The notes under the pieces: generated by a model
Seen by the model: only the letters and a program-made list of their open reading frames with translations
Told to the model about the DNA's origin: nothing
Database searches by the model: none
Position numbers and translations under genes: made by a program
Origin: Tetrapyrgos nigripes
Taxonomy: Eukaryota > Basidiomycota > Agaricomycetes > Agaricales > Campanellaceae
Direction of reading: 5' to 3'
DNA: 64,000 nucleotides
NCBI GenBank assembly: GCA_013368315.1
Contig: JAACJM010000206.1
Span: 80,506 to 144,505, forward strand
Part shown: piece after piece, positions 43,201 through 55,254 of the stretch
How positions within the stretch are numbered: position 1 is the stretch's first letter
Layout of the letters: every line of letters begins with the position of its first letter

Positions 43201-44700
43201 GATGTAGAGCGCAGAATGAGGGAATGACAGAAAGTTGAAGCTGACGACGAGAGCACTAGGTGAGTTTGTATGTGTCCTCTTCGGTTGCTGTAGACTCAAA
43301 CTCTTGCGCTACGTTCCGCATCTATGTCAAGTATTCTTCCACTTTTCCGTCAATATCTACATTGGATCTCCTCCCGCCTTTGCTCCCCGCCTTTCCCGAC
43401 CACGTCAACACCATCTTACATCCAGCCTTACCCCATACTACCAACAATGTCGTCCTTCGTCTTTTCCCCTCCGAGTCTCTCATGGAAGCATCCAAGGAAT
43501 TTAGGATACAGGATGGACGGTCCCGCAAGTCGTTTTCATGGAGCATCTATTGAAAGCATTAGAAGGGAAAAGAGCGAGGAGGGAAACGCAGGAGGAGTGG
43601 GGAAACAGAAGAACACCCATCAGGGGGGAGGGCTGACCTTAGGATAATGAGAGAGGGGAAGAAATGGAGGCAAGAGGCAAGGAAGGATTCGAGGAGGGGG
43701 AGGTTACGAGATTTGGAAGTGGACTGCGACTGGCGGGAAGGTGGGGAAGTGGGTTAGGCGACGAATGGGATCAGCGAGCCCAGGAAGGGCTAAGACGAGA
43801 CGTGAAGTGAGGGATACGTGTGTGTGCGAGTGGATTGGAGAGAGGGGGGAAGTGGGGAACGGTTGTACAGGATTCTAGGTGAGTTCATCTGTCATGAAAT
43901 GCTAACGTATGATTATTACTATGAAGGGTTCTCGACATCCCTACGCCTCGTATTCCGTCCCCACTCTATAGGCTCGCCCAACCCTCTCCTCTTCTTCCTC
44001 TCAATCAGCGTTTACCTCAACGATATTCTGTATCCTCCATCCGTTCTCACCGCTGGATAGCTTCACGGGATAACCCAAACCACTCCAACTATTCAGGAGC
44101 CTTTTGCCCCGTTTCTGTCCTCACCTATGCCTCCACTCTCTTCCATCCGTCGTCTACTCCTCTCTTTCTCGCACTCGGCATGAGTCGATTAATGCTATTT
44201 AGTAGAAGGGAGACGGGTCGCTTAGTTGAGCTAAAGCTCTCGGTACGCGTTGTCTACCACTGATGCTGCTGAATGCTTATGGAGCATGCTGTACTTATTA
44301 TCGGCCCTGTTCCACTACGATGGGGATCCACCTATGCCATTCCGGACGGATAGAACATATACGAACACGGGTAATCGAATATACCAACTATATATCTATT
44401 ACTTATATCAGTACCCTTGAGGCTGTTTTGCAGACTCGAAGTACTCTAAGCGAGCAAATCTTTGGGGGGAACAGGGATTCACGAGTTACGTGGATTCGGA
44501 CTATGCGACCTCTGCTCTTCGTCCATCATTTATCATCTCTTCCATTTCCCAGTCTCATTCGTCCTGTATGTTTCTGACGCAGGCTCAAACTCCCAAGAAT
44601 CAGAATAAACCGCCGAGGCGTGTCATCTCGCATTGCTTGTGACAACTGTCAGTGCCATCGTCGCAATTCATCTCAACATTGTAAACGTCCAGTCGACACC
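40261..44700. other. 4.4 kb without confidently supported genes
   Basis: A minus-strand frame at about 41035-40870 encodes a strongly hydrophobic segment (LLLLPTIVVVSVFVAIFLFG), so a membrane protein exon is possible. Open frames up to 148 codons at 41876-42322 (-) may be other exons, but I could not assemble them. A C/T-rich region at 42720-42950 precedes a dispersed repeat. The region 43900-44600 has short frames only. Confidence 0.35.
43225..43870 (+). repeat. Dispersed non-coding repeat, copy 2
   Basis: Begins GAAGCTGACGACGAGAGCACT then AGGTGAGTTTGTATGTG (43258), and ends with GGGATCAGCGAGCCCAGGAA near 43768, the same order as at 15360-15850. The AGGTGAGTT-TNTGT word recurs at 42628 and 43877. 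Confidence 0.4.
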
Positions 44701-45270
44701 GTTCAAATCGAAATCGCCCAAGCGATTACTAGAGAACTCGAGGATTGTCTTTTTTTGAAGTAAGCTATATCCTCCGAGTCATCGTTTACTTATGTGTATT
44801 TCTAACAGATAGCCTGCACTGATAGTGTATTTGTTCCTGGTTCGCAGTTCAATGAATCTGAAGCAAGTGGGCCGAAAGAGAGCCTTCCGGTTATTGTTTG
44901 GATCCACGGTGGGGGGCATGTCATGTTCTCTTTTTTCTTTCATCGCACTACTTATATTGAATTGTCGGAAAAATCCAAAAAGTCACATCAGACCTGAGAC
45001 AGTTTGGTCAGTTGTGATCAGACCATCAGGAAAATTGTGGCTTATAGGGCTGACCAGGGCGAAATTCGTCTCATCAGGTTGATCAGGGTGATATGGATTT
45101 AAGCCGCTGATCAGAGTGATCAGGGTGGTCAGGACTGATCAGATATGATGCTACAAGAAGGAATTTGTTAAAAAATTGAGCCTATAAAGCCACATACAAA
45201 AAAGTAGCATTTGCACATACTGGGCTGGCGAATGTACTAACCGGACACATTTGTTCTAGTAGTCAGAATC

Positions 45271-45366
45271 TGAGCAAACGGACGGGTTTCGAACTCTCGT
45301 GTAGCTGGAGTTGTGATGACATCACTTATAGTTCACTCAACTTACCACTGCGTCACCGAGCCATTC
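45271..45366 (-). repeat. tRNA-like segment inside the Plavaka-type element
   Basis: On the minus strand TGACGCAGTGGT (45344-45355) resembles an RNA polymerase III A box and GAGTTCGAAACCC (45284-45296) a B box, separated by about 47 bases. The acceptor arms do not pair and no anticodon loop is convincing. It is therefore a tRNA-derived relic or the head of a SINE, not a working tRNA gene. Confidence 0.4.
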
Positions 45367-45483
45367 CTTATCTGCAAAGCTATACTCCATATATCCCATA
45401 AATTTTTACCTAGTCAGGCCTGATAAACCCTGACCACTGCTTCTCATTTCTACATTTAAGAATCTAAAATACCCTGTGAAGAA

Positions 45484-47018
45484 TCATTCGCCTTCCTCAT
45501 GTTCATCTTCACCGGTAGTCCTAACCTCTCCCCTGTTCTCACCGTTGTCAACTGGGGAACCGTCAGCGCTGTCGTCGTCATCACTACTGTCTGATGACAC
45601 GCTTTCCTCCATCACTGTGTTCCTTTCGTCTTCTCTACGCTTCTGGCTGTCAGCAACCACATGCCCCCCGTATACCGAGTCGTGATCTGGGAATAAGACT
45701 GAATCCCAGTACCGGAACAGCTTCTTGACCCAGGCCTCGCCTTTGTTGAGTGCCTCGCGGATCTTCTCGAGGTATGCGTTGAAGTCTGCCTGATAGTTGA
45801 TGCCTGTGATGCCCCCAATAGGCGTCAAATTCTCATCAGCGGATAAGGCCCAACGCGCCTGATCATTGCTTCAGTGTACCTTTCAAGGTGAGTAATAAAT
45901 GACTTACTAGTATGGCACTGCCAGCGATGGCGCCTGGGGTCGTATGATTGATATAATGTTTTCGTTGCATAGTCTCAGTGTGCGGCATGGACCATGTGCC
46001 TTCGATGAGTCCAATGGGTGCATTTGGACCACGTATGAGCGACGCGTAAAGCTGATTGCAAGGTCAGTGACCCACAAATTCCCAAATTGTACTAGATATA
46101 CTCACCTTGAGCAAAACAGGGTTTCTGAATGCTGTTCTCCGGTGCCATTTTGAGGAAAGGTCAGAGTGGATGAGGGGAACATGGAAAGTGGCATAGTATG
46201 GGCCTTTCCCGCCTTGTACGTCCTGGTATCCAATCAAATCTGCAAACTCTTTCCTGCGAGCCTGAGCTGAAGTCATATCCTGATAAATACGGACTCCGAA
46301 TATCTTCAATGCGCCGTCATTACGAAGCCGAGTGTGAGTGTTTGATAATTGCTGGTTTGCCGAAGCCAGAAACTGTAAGTTTTATCGGTCAATTTTCAAA
46401 GCATATGCAGCAGAGTCGCACGCACCGTCTTTCGGAACCACTTCTTTCCAAGGTAAGGTCTCAACTTCTCTGGAGCTAGTTCATATAAGTCCTGAAATTC
46501 GCCATCAATCTTCGCCTCCTCCGTCTCAAACCTCTTGGTAGCATCTAAATTGGCATTGAAATCCTTCTCAAAGAACTCAATATTTGTCTGGATGAGCCAA
46601 AGGCCTTGGGTAAGCACATATTTTCGAGCCAATTGTTTCGTATCTTCCTCAAACATGGCCTGACCATCTTCTCTATCATCTTCAGACTCCTCGCTGTCAC
46701 TATCTTCAATACGTCGTCGTTTATTAGGAGGTGAAGTGTGTGGAGATTCGTCATTGTCGTTGGTCAATTCTCCAAGACGTCGACGTAAGTTTCGCTGCTC
46801 TTCTCTCATTTGTACAACTTCGGCTTGCAGCTGTCGATTAATCTTTAGTAAGAGCGTGAGTAAAATGAATTCTTTTTACACCAAAGAAGACGTACACGTT
46901 GACTGGTTGGTGTTTGAGTCGGAGAAATCTGAGGTAAGTTCTCGTCATGGTGGTTTCCATTGCCGGGGTTCTGATTCTGATGCTGGCGATTTCTTTGTGG
47001 GGCAGTCGACGTATGCAT
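45484..47018 (-). CDS. DUF6698-type protein, multi-exon, partner gene of the Plavaka-type element
   Basis: The ATG at 47018 opens 41 codons (to 46896) rich in Asn, Gln and His. Exon 2 (from 46842) carries a coiled-coil-like segment (INRQLQAEVVQMREEQRNLRRRL), an acidic region and LYELAPEKLRPYLGKKWF. Later exons give TRLRNDGALKIFGV, YQDVQGGKGPYYATFHVPL, HYINHTTPGAIAGSAIL and ARWALSADENLTPIGGITGINY. The last exon closes with a Trp-containing LFRYWDSVLFPD segment and a long Asp/Glu/Ser tail, stop at 45484. The TTPGAIA ... RWALSAD ... GINY order is that of fungal DUF6698 proteins, whose function is unknown. No stop breaks the model. Its start is about 185 bp from the divergent transposase start, so a shared promoter is likely. 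Confidence 0.72.
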
Positions 47019-47202
47019 TTTTGTGGCGAGTCTTTTTGCAGGGGAAGGCCTTTATATGTATGCCAGGCTCAGACGTCATGGTCCAATCATGGTGGAGCAC
47101 GCGTAACTTGTGGCGTGTAGCAGATATCCACCAGGTGATCGTTCATTTTTTGGTGACATCATAATTCCAGTTTGACTTTTGTCTCTCATCTCCTAAATCT
47201 TG

Positions 47203-50200
47203 ATGGTTGAAGCAGGCACAGACACACGCAAGAAGACCAAGCATACGAAGGGGGAAGGGAGGTATTGTCAGTACTGCCAGAACTGGAGAAGCCCTATTCG
47301 ATTTGAGCGCCACATTGCAACTTGCCAACGCGACAATCCGCCAGGCAAGAGACATAAGATTGGAGGCTCCAATTCTGGTGTACCCAGGAAAAGACGGCGT
47401 CTGGAGGAGTCGGTAGTACAGGCACATGGAGATATTAGCGAGTCAACATTTAATATTGAGGTCAGTCTGCAATAATTCACTGTATCTGTCCTGACACGTA
47501 TGTATGCAGGCTTTTCTTGACAAATACCGAAACAATCAGCCTGTTGGCACCTTCCCAAGTATAGGCGAGAACAAAGGTGTGTATATTTCATGTATTTGAC
47601 ATCCTTGCTATGCGATGACTGGCTTACAATCACTATCACTAGAGCCTGAGCCTTTGATTTACGGCCCATGCCTACCATCACAATATATCAAAGTAATCCC
47701 TCATCCCTCTAGCCTGAAACCCATTTTCATCATCCCAATCGATGATTCAAATACAGGTGTGATGCAGTATGTACCGAAACCCGTCGATAGACCATGGGCA
47801 CCTTTCAAGACCCGCGAGGACTTTGAATACACAGCATCCGCTGTACGAGCCACCATGTCTAAAGAGCTGGTCAATGCGCAGCTCTCTGGTATACATGGTT
47901 CGTGGTCAAGAGGCGGCAGCAATCTCACCATTCACAGCTACGATGACATGCAGAGAGCATTGGATATTGCTAAGAAATATTTTGTCCAGGTGCGTGTTTC
48001 TCACTGGCTTTGATTCCAAAGCATACAGACTTATTTAATGCTCCAGTTTCAACCCGGATCCGTTACTGTCTCTTTCAATGGAGAAGAACGGGAGTTTGAC
48101 TTTGAATATCGTTCTCCATGGCAGATCCTTAAAGGCTGGGCCCAAGATGAGACTCTTGCCCCCTTTTCTTCCTGGTACTCTGTCCGAAAGTTTTATTGTG
48201 AAGGTGGGCTTGTAGAGAAAGAGGTTGACAGACTCATCGATGAGCCTTGCACAGCAGATAGATGGTGGAGTATTGATGTACATATTGCTTTTACCTTACC
48301 TGTTTGAAGCTTTAACTCACTTCATGTGTTTAGCACGAAATTTCCTTTGATGATGGGTATACCCATTGTTACATGCCCATTCATATTTGGCTGGACAAAG
48401 GGCTTGTGTCTCGGAAAGTCATGAAGCATCCCATGGTCATGCGCGCTGCATGGCTACCTCATGAAATACGCAATGGATCCGGTAATGGGGGAGGGGCATT
48501 AATTGCTTATGTGCCAGTGGTAAGGAAACTTATCTCTATCTTTATCTTTGCAATTCATTCTTGAACGGATATTAAAATTGAACTCCCAGATCAATGACCC
48601 GTTCGACGCTGACAACGCTAGTACTTCCGAACGTGAAGCATTTCAACATTTCAAGCGGGAGGTCTACGCGAAAGTGGCTGAGGTGATCTTTGGCGCAGAT
48701 CTTCGAGATAGATCTCGGTATGGTGAACCATTTTGCTTTGGGGATGGAACCACTCGAGTTGGACATCCAGGCTTTTTGATCGAAAGTATGGATGCTGAGG
48801 AAGCGGGCCACTGGGTAGCGTCTCGTTCTGCTACTGCCAACCATCCGTGTCCTACTTGCCTTGTGCATAAGAAGGACTTGAACCAGCTCTCTGGAACTTT
48901 CACACCAAGATCTCCAAGCCTGATGCGAAAGGTTCTTGAGAAAGCAAGGTCCCAACCAAACAAGACAGCACTAAATGCAGTATTAAGTGAATATGGTATC
49001 CACAACATTGAGGTATGTGTCTGCTTCTGCGTGGTTTCAATTACTTAACTGATTAGTCCAATACCAGCACTTCATGTGGGATTTCCGATACTCAGATCCA
49101 TATTCAGCATACTGCTATGATCTCCTTCATTCCGATGACTTAGGCAAGTGGGGAAAGCATATCTGGCCACTAGTTATAGAGATTCTGAAGGAGTATGGTG
49201 CGTCGACACAATTTAACCGGAAGTACGTTGTCTCTTTGATTGGATCGAATTGTAATTTAACTTGACCAGCATGATCAACTTTCCTCGCTGGCCCGGCCTC
49301 ACCCATTTCAACGAGCGTACAGCTCCCACCAACTTGACTTTCTCTGACGGAAATACTTTTTTTGACATTCTCAAGGTATCCATTGAATAAAAATCACCTC
49401 TACTTGTCTGCTGATTTCTGTCTCGCTCTGGAAACTGTAGTGCATTCTTTCATGCATAGTTCAACTGCTCCCTCGGAATGCTACCATAGTACACGGAATA
49501 CGATCGTATCAACGGCTCAGGATGATCGCAGGATTGAGGCTGATGACATCCCGACGCCTTGACCTTTTAACATTGTTCATAAAGGATTATCAACAATGGA
49601 GTGAAGTGCGCATAACTTCTGTTCTGTTCATGATTGTGACTGTCTGATCTACCATTATTCCAGAAAATGGGGAAACAGTATGGCAAAAACTTTAACTTCC
49701 TAAAGCAGCACGCTTTGAATCACCTCCCTGGTGACATCAAGAATAAAGGCTCCACTGTTCATGGCTCTACTCGTCCCAGCGAGGGCTTCCAACGCGAAGC
49801 GAAGCAAGCCTTCCGCCAGACCAATTTCAAGAATGCAGATCACCAAGTACGCCTCTTTCTTACGTGTTTCTCATTGCTTTGTGGATGAGCATCATGTATC
49901 TAGATGACTCAAATTGATGAACGCCAGGAAGTTGTCGCAGGGATTCAAATGGCAATCAACAACAATGATGCCGCTTGGAAAAGGCAGGCAGATGTGCTCA
50001 GCGATGAAGATATAGTGGTGGATGAAGTGGCTCCTCAGAGCCAAAATTCATGGAAACTTATGGCTCCCGATGGCCGACTCACTTCTCAACACTTGGAAGA
50101 ACATAGAAAACCAGATCCACTTTTCACAGACTTTGATCAAGATCTACGCCATTTCCTACATCAGTATTTCCCAGAAGAGGCTCAAGCTCTTAGAGGGTGC

Positions 50201-50691
50201 GCTATTTGGGTAAAATCCTATGGTCTCCTTAATTATATTATTTTCACTGATGAGACTTACAGATTCGTTTATTTAAAGCTGTCACTGTCAACTATCAGTC
50301 TGCAGAGGATTGGTCGTCAGCTAGCGATATCCTGAGATGCAATCCAGACTTTCAAACTCAGGGCGAGCCTCGATATGACAGCGCAATTGTGCATCTGCAC
50401 GAGTCGGAATTCACGTTTGTGCGACTACGTGCATTATTCCAAATTGAACTCGCCGACGGACGTCTTTTGGATTTAGCTGCTGTCACAATTTTCGAGGATG
50501 CATCTTGGCGTCCAAACACAGTTTGGGAAGGTTGCAGAGTTCTTAAGGAGTCTTCCTCTCTGGCATATTTCCACTTACAGTACTTTTCCAGAGGAGCATT
50601 GCTAGCACCAGCTATGGATGCACCACCCAACTTACACTATGCGGTAGACGCTGTAGACTACGACATGTTCCTTCGATTGAATAGGCTATAG
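47203..50691 (+). CDS. Plavaka-type transposase, multi-exon
   Basis: The ATG at 47203 starts an exon with a zinc-finger-like segment (YCQYCQNWRSPIRFERHIATC) and a basic patch, donor at 47461. Exon 2 is 47510-47576. Exon 3 has YVPKPVDRPWAPFKTREDF and LTIHSYDDMQRAL. Further exons give YRSPWQILKGWA, then HCYMPIHIWLDKG and PHEIRNGSGNGGGALIAYVP. A long exon (from about 48590) encodes FFGADL-like and CPTCLVHKKDL segments. QHFMWDFRYSDPYSAYCYDLLH and the RPSEGFQREAKQAF block follow. The C-terminus has SSLAYFHLQYF and stops at 50691. This order follows fungal Plavaka (CMC/CACTA-like) transposases. One region near 49370-49660 holds a stop-rich stretch, probably an unresolved intron or damage, so integrity is uncertain. 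Confidence 0.72.
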
Positions 50692-51125
50692 GCTACAGAG
50701 TATCTATCTATGCTATCTCCAGGAAACTTTGTATGTGCTGATCATGGGTATACTATAATCTTATATGTCCTGATACCTACTGATCATGACTGAAATGTAC
50801 TAATAAGGTTTCTGCGGGATCTGACGAGGTCTGATTTGACGGTCAGGCCTGATCAGAGGATTCCGCTTTTTCCGACTCAGAGTCTCCTGTTCAATTCAAT
50901 TTGACCGACTTGATCCGTCCGATCTACTCGTACTCTCGCAGCTATCACCTAGGCAGCGCCTCCCGTGCTGGCTTCAGCACAGCTGGCTACGACGGTGAAG
51001 ATATTCTTCAAATAGATGCTGGTCGAGAGGCTATTGTTGTAGGTATTCAGTATCGTCTCGGCTTATTTGGATTTTTGGCGGGAAGCAAGTTGAAGGAACA
51101 GGGAGATTACGAGTCCTATTTATAG

Positions 51126-51639
51126 GACGAGTCTTATTGTGAGCTGAGATGGTCGCACTTATCGTATCCTGGGAACCTATTTACATATTTGAAAGTAGCC
51201 GATTATAGCCGGTATAACCGTAGTCTAGACCGTCAACTTGATGAGTAAGCCGTCTGTACAGTTGTTTCCCAAGCCTCAATTGCTCCCCGCTCAACGGTAG
51301 TGAAGAACAGGCCAGGCTTCGTTCGGATTTTGATGTCTTTTCGGTGAGCAGACCATTGGTCGTTTTTTTTTTTTTCCATAGGAGATCGGGATGTGAGTTC
51401 TGAGTATTTGGTATCGTACTCCTTAGTTGTAGACAGTCTGCCGATTGTACTTACTGTCAATGTACGAAACAAGTCCTATAGCTCTTTTTTGTTCTTTTTT
51501 TTTTTTCTTCCTCGCCTGCCCTAGGATCGATATTGACGCTAGGTGCGCTACACTGTGGTAGCTTGTTAGTCCTAACTGACATAGTCCGAAGTGCATAAAG
51601 TTAAGTTATTTTTTTCCAACTCGTTTCACGTCTTACTGT
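51126..51639. other. Intergenic, no gene seen
   Basis: Contains long T-runs (51364-51375 and 51494-51506) and one featureless minus-strand frame at 51233-51472. Confidence 0.4.
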
Positions 51640-52775
51640 CTAATTTACAATTGACATCTTCCGAAGTTGGGCCCTCGCTTCGCCTTCATCTTCGCCAGAA
51701 TTTCCTATCTTTCTCTTCAGAGATTTCGTATTGTTGATATTCACAGCAATAGATTGATCAAAAGACAGCTGTAAATGTGAGTTAGCATCTGTACAACGTT
51801 TTTCTATTAACTCTTACATCAGTAAACGCCGTGTTAAGCAAAGTCAATGACCTTAGCACAGCGCAGGGCCTGTATCTCTTTGGTCCACCTTTGCTAGGAA
51901 CAGACACAATCATCAGTGTGAATTGTGCTTCGACTATATCACCAACTCGGAATTTAGCTGGAGAGATTGAGGGGAAGCTTCGTAAGACATCAGTATTTCT
52001 TTATCAATTCAGAGGTATATGCCCCACTCACCGATTACAGCCATCTGTTTTACACACCAGTTCAGCATACTCGACTCTGTTATCCTCCGTGTGCACATAT
52101 TCGTTGCCCGTCGCTTTAGCTAGGTATCCACATGGGTCGACTACATCACCGATGGGTAGTGCTGCTTCAAATGGTGCGAGTTTCCGAGACGTCAAATAAC
52201 GATTGCTGAGATCCAGGGTGGGTTCTCCGTTTTGATATTGCGAAACAAACATGATTGTTTGAACGGAACCTTCTGGTAGATTGCGACGTAGGTTGGTGTC
52301 GATACTTACAATACCGTCAATGGCTTCCTGGAATCCGCCAGCCCCAAAACCGCACAATGTTACCGCTTGTCTAAGGTGTGCCACTTTCGTAGCTCTGCAC
52401 AAACGAACATTAATATCATTGAGATCTAGGTGATTCAGTCTGCTACACACCGTTTGATCTCCTTCGTAAAAGGTGGTAGATCTTTTGCAACTATGATACC
52501 TTGAATGCTTATGACCACTTCTTCCGCATCGCCGTTTTCATTACTGACAACTCGCCAAGCTTCAGGTGTCCCAGCGCACATCGTAGTCATATGTTCTGGC
52601 CAAGTCGAAAGCTATTCCGAGTGCTAATGTGAGTATTTAGAAATCTTACAACCTTATATCAATACTTACACTGGTAAAATTTGCTGCATTCGTACGCGCA
52701 TGCTCTGCCCCTTTCCTTTCCATTGTGACTTTCTCTAATGCACGTTCTAGTGGTAGATGTCCTGATGAGCAATAC
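51640..52775 (-). CDS. Unknown fungal gene, multi-exon, dispersed family
   Basis: Minus-strand exons give GHLPLERALEKVTMERKGAE (near 52755), LSTWPEHMTTMCAGTPEAWR, a long exon (about 52390-52030) with VAHLRQAVTLCGFGAGGFQE and DPCGYLAKA, and NEYVHTEDNRVEYAEL near its end. AKFRVGDIVEAQF with SKGGPKRYRPCAVLRSLTLL follows, then a basic SLKRKIG segment, with the stop TAG at 51640-51642. I recall similar proteins occurring in many copies in Agaricomycetes without known function. The YVHTEDN ... RVGDIVEAQ ... LRSLTLL order is the recognisable part. No ATG could be fixed at the 5' end, so the start is approximate and the copy may be truncated. No stop interrupts the exons I could join. Confidence 0.55.
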
Positions 52776-53205
52776 CTAGGCAGTGAAATAGAGACCTTGA
52801 ACTAACTGGCAAGTTCTACGTTGTAATTTGAGTTCATCGGAAAACAAAGATGGATGTGGATGTTTGAGCAGTAAGAAGGATATTGAAGTGATGTACCAAT
52901 TCTGATTCCTCCACCTATCAAGATCCGTCTTGGTTTGTCAACCTCGCAACTCTGTCATAGTGATGGAATGTGGATTTGGAGAAGTCTAGACACAATGTGG
53001 AGTGTGCTATTCTACCGCGTAAGTTCCTTTCCTCAGCAAAGATTCAAGATCCAAAGACCTCGGCTTTGCATACTTTCTTACAGTTTAACTCGAGTTCCGT
53101 TAATTTCAGTCAAAGAGCGGCCTGTCGTCAATAGAAATCAAATCCACGGGGTGCCATCTCTTCCGCAGTTTTCCCGTAGTTGTGTTCTTATGACTATGCC
53201 ATTAT

Positions 53206-53600
53206 TCATTATCGTCTTCGCACTATTTCTTTTCTTGGAATGATACTGTGTATGTCAGTATTTTCTCACCTGTCCCCTCCACATAACGCTCTAGCCCTCA
53301 AATCTGTTTGTCAGGACTGCATTGCACCTGGCATTCTCTTTCGGATAATTTATCCTATCATGCTCTGATCAGTCGATCAGCATTCAGGTCCGTAGCCATA
53401 TTCTCATGAGTACTATCATCATCGCAGTATTTCCTTTTTGGAATTATACGATGTTTGTTAACGTTTTCTCATCTTTCCTTTACACCTACCGAGAAAGTTC
53501 TACCCACGTAAACCCTCTGACCCCCAAATCTGATTATCGGTCTGCGTCTCACCTGATTTTTTCTTTCGGATAATCTACCCTATCGAGTTCTAATCAGTTG
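53206..53600 (+). repeat. Degenerate tandem duplication of about 200 bp
   Basis: Two copies (about 53206-53370 and 53413-53600) share, in order, TTTTCTCA, CCTNTACA or CTCCACA, CCCTCNNA, CCCAAATCTG/CTCAAATCTG, TTCTCTTTCGGATAAT and CTAATCAGT/CTGATCAGT. They are diverged and non-coding. Confidence 0.5.
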
Positions 53601-55254
53601 TTCAAATTTTGCTGGTGACTCGTTTCCGTTGTATAAAGTGCAATGATAATTTTGGTGTACTCAACTCGTTCTGCCCCACCTTTGAACACATCTTCCATGA
53701 GCAACTACCGCCAAGAATCTCCCCTCACCGACGTTGAAGGTCTTCATTTTCGGTACCCAACGTCTGTCTGTCTTTCCCCTCATTGTCATTCATGCTTATA
53801 TTATTTTTTAGGTTGAGTCCAACTCCGCCTGATGGTTCGCGTCACCATGGCGCTGTGGCGTTTCAACGTCTTCCTGCTGTTTCAGTACCGTGCGTTTCCT
53901 CCAATATTTCTTGTGAAAGGTCAACCTATTTTTCCTTTTCTTTAGCTCCTCCGTTCTTGCGAGTACCTCAAGCAGAGAGAGATCACCGTAAGTTAACATT
54001 TCCTTCCAAAATTGATGTCGTTTTTCTATACCTATCCTCTAGTTCACGGACAGCAACATCTACGCTTCCAAAACCTGGTTCTGCGAAGTATAATGCTACG
54101 TATGTCAGGTGTAACCTTCCGGTACGCAAACAGATTGTATTTGTATCTCATTGCTCTGATCTATCATTAGACCTGGTAGCCCAGTAAAAACTGACCATCA
54201 GTTCAGCTTCGGTTCTCACGATGAGGAGGGCGATATTGCAGACAATGAAGTAACAGATCGCACTGATACCAAGCGCAGGTAAGTAAGCAGTGTACATATC
54301 ACACTTCGTTTCTGTGCTGATTGCTTTTTATTCAGTCGTAAACCAACCAAGAAAATGCTTGAAACAGCGTAAGTCTTTTTTTGTTCTACTCTTAGACTCA
54401 GCAGTCCTGTATTCACCCGCCTTTTGTAGTGTCATTGAAATCTCCACCGAGTCCGAGTCTGAACAGGTCCGCAAAAAATCCAAGTCAAAGAAAAGGTGTG
54501 TCGATTTCTTTTTAGTACTTGCGTAAACGTAGTTATTAATGAATACTGAAACAGAATGCCTAAATCCTCAGGTAAAACGCGAGGGTCCACCAAAAGGTAT
54601 GTATCAAAGTATTATTTGTTACTACGCAACCTGAATAGTCTCTAGCTCATATGACCTTGATCTATCTACCCATCCCAGGAGCAACGACACTGTAGACCCA
54701 GCCCCTAGTGGTCCAAAGCATCAACGTTCTGCTACCAAACGCAAGGCGGATATCACAGGTGTTTCCGAACTTCCCCAACGTCGCAGTACTCGTTTACGCC
54801 TGGCTGAAGACAGCAAGTACGTCTTTTCCTTTCCTCTCATAGTCATTTTTTTGATTCATAGTTGAATTCAGGGTCAACGATCCGAGTGAAACATTGGAAT
54901 ATGTTGATACGCCCGAACGTCAGCTGTCTCCGAGTTTGCAGTCTCCTAAGGGTCCTACCGCTAGCAATCCGGCACAGGGCTCCACTAATGAAGACCATAC
55001 ACTCGAGTCCGTTGCTGATGGTTCCATTGAGTACTTTTTTTCTTCTGCCCGGTTGTAAGCCAATGTTGACATGTAGATGTAATAGATATGTTAGCTTGCC
55101 TCCAGTCATCAACCGCATTTTTAAAAGCCGTCTTCAAGCGCGTTTCCTCAGACCTTTTTATTCTGAACTAGCAGCACGTAAACCGGCAGATGAGTGCGTC
55201 CATTTACTTTACTTCTAGCCCTTCACATTTTTAATTCTGTAATAGGTACATTGC

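Larger units (their letters stand above)
44964..50876. mobile_element. Two-gene Plavaka-type (CACTA-like) DNA transposon, about 5.9 kb
   Basis: Short inverted ends GTCGGAAAAA (44964-44973) and TTTTTCCGAC (50867-50876) bound two divergent genes: a DUF6698-type gene on the minus strand and a Plavaka-type transposase on the plus strand. Subterminal regions are full of GATCAG words. There are five at 45010-45145, more at 50735-50855, and GTCAGGCCTGAT occurs on both sides (near 45414 and 50842). The element lies inside an intron of a carboxylesterase remnant, which independently supports both ends to within about 50 bp. No clear target-site duplication is seen. Confidence 0.75.
44710..51125 (+). 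pseudogene. Type-B carboxylesterase remnant, split by a Plavaka-type element
   Basis: Left of the element the frame gives ELEDCLFL near 44735 (the conserved EDCL Cys). After an intron it gives VFVPGSQFNESEASGPKESL and PVIVWIHGGG, the oxyanion-hole motif, ending at 44915. Right of the element, from 50942, it continues YHLGSASRAG, then REAIVVGIQYRLGLFGFLAG and stops at 51125. The two halves join in phase into HGGGYHLG across an intron with a GC donor (44916) and AG acceptor (50941). The nucleophile motif GESAG and the rest of the alpha/beta hydrolase fold are absent downstream, so the gene was incomplete regardless of the insertion. Members hydrolyse carboxylic esters and are often secreted. 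Confidence 0.75.

Noticed and set aside
45271..45366. Functional tRNA gene
   Set aside because: Acceptor arms do not pair and no anticodon stem is convincing; kept only as a tRNA-like repeat.
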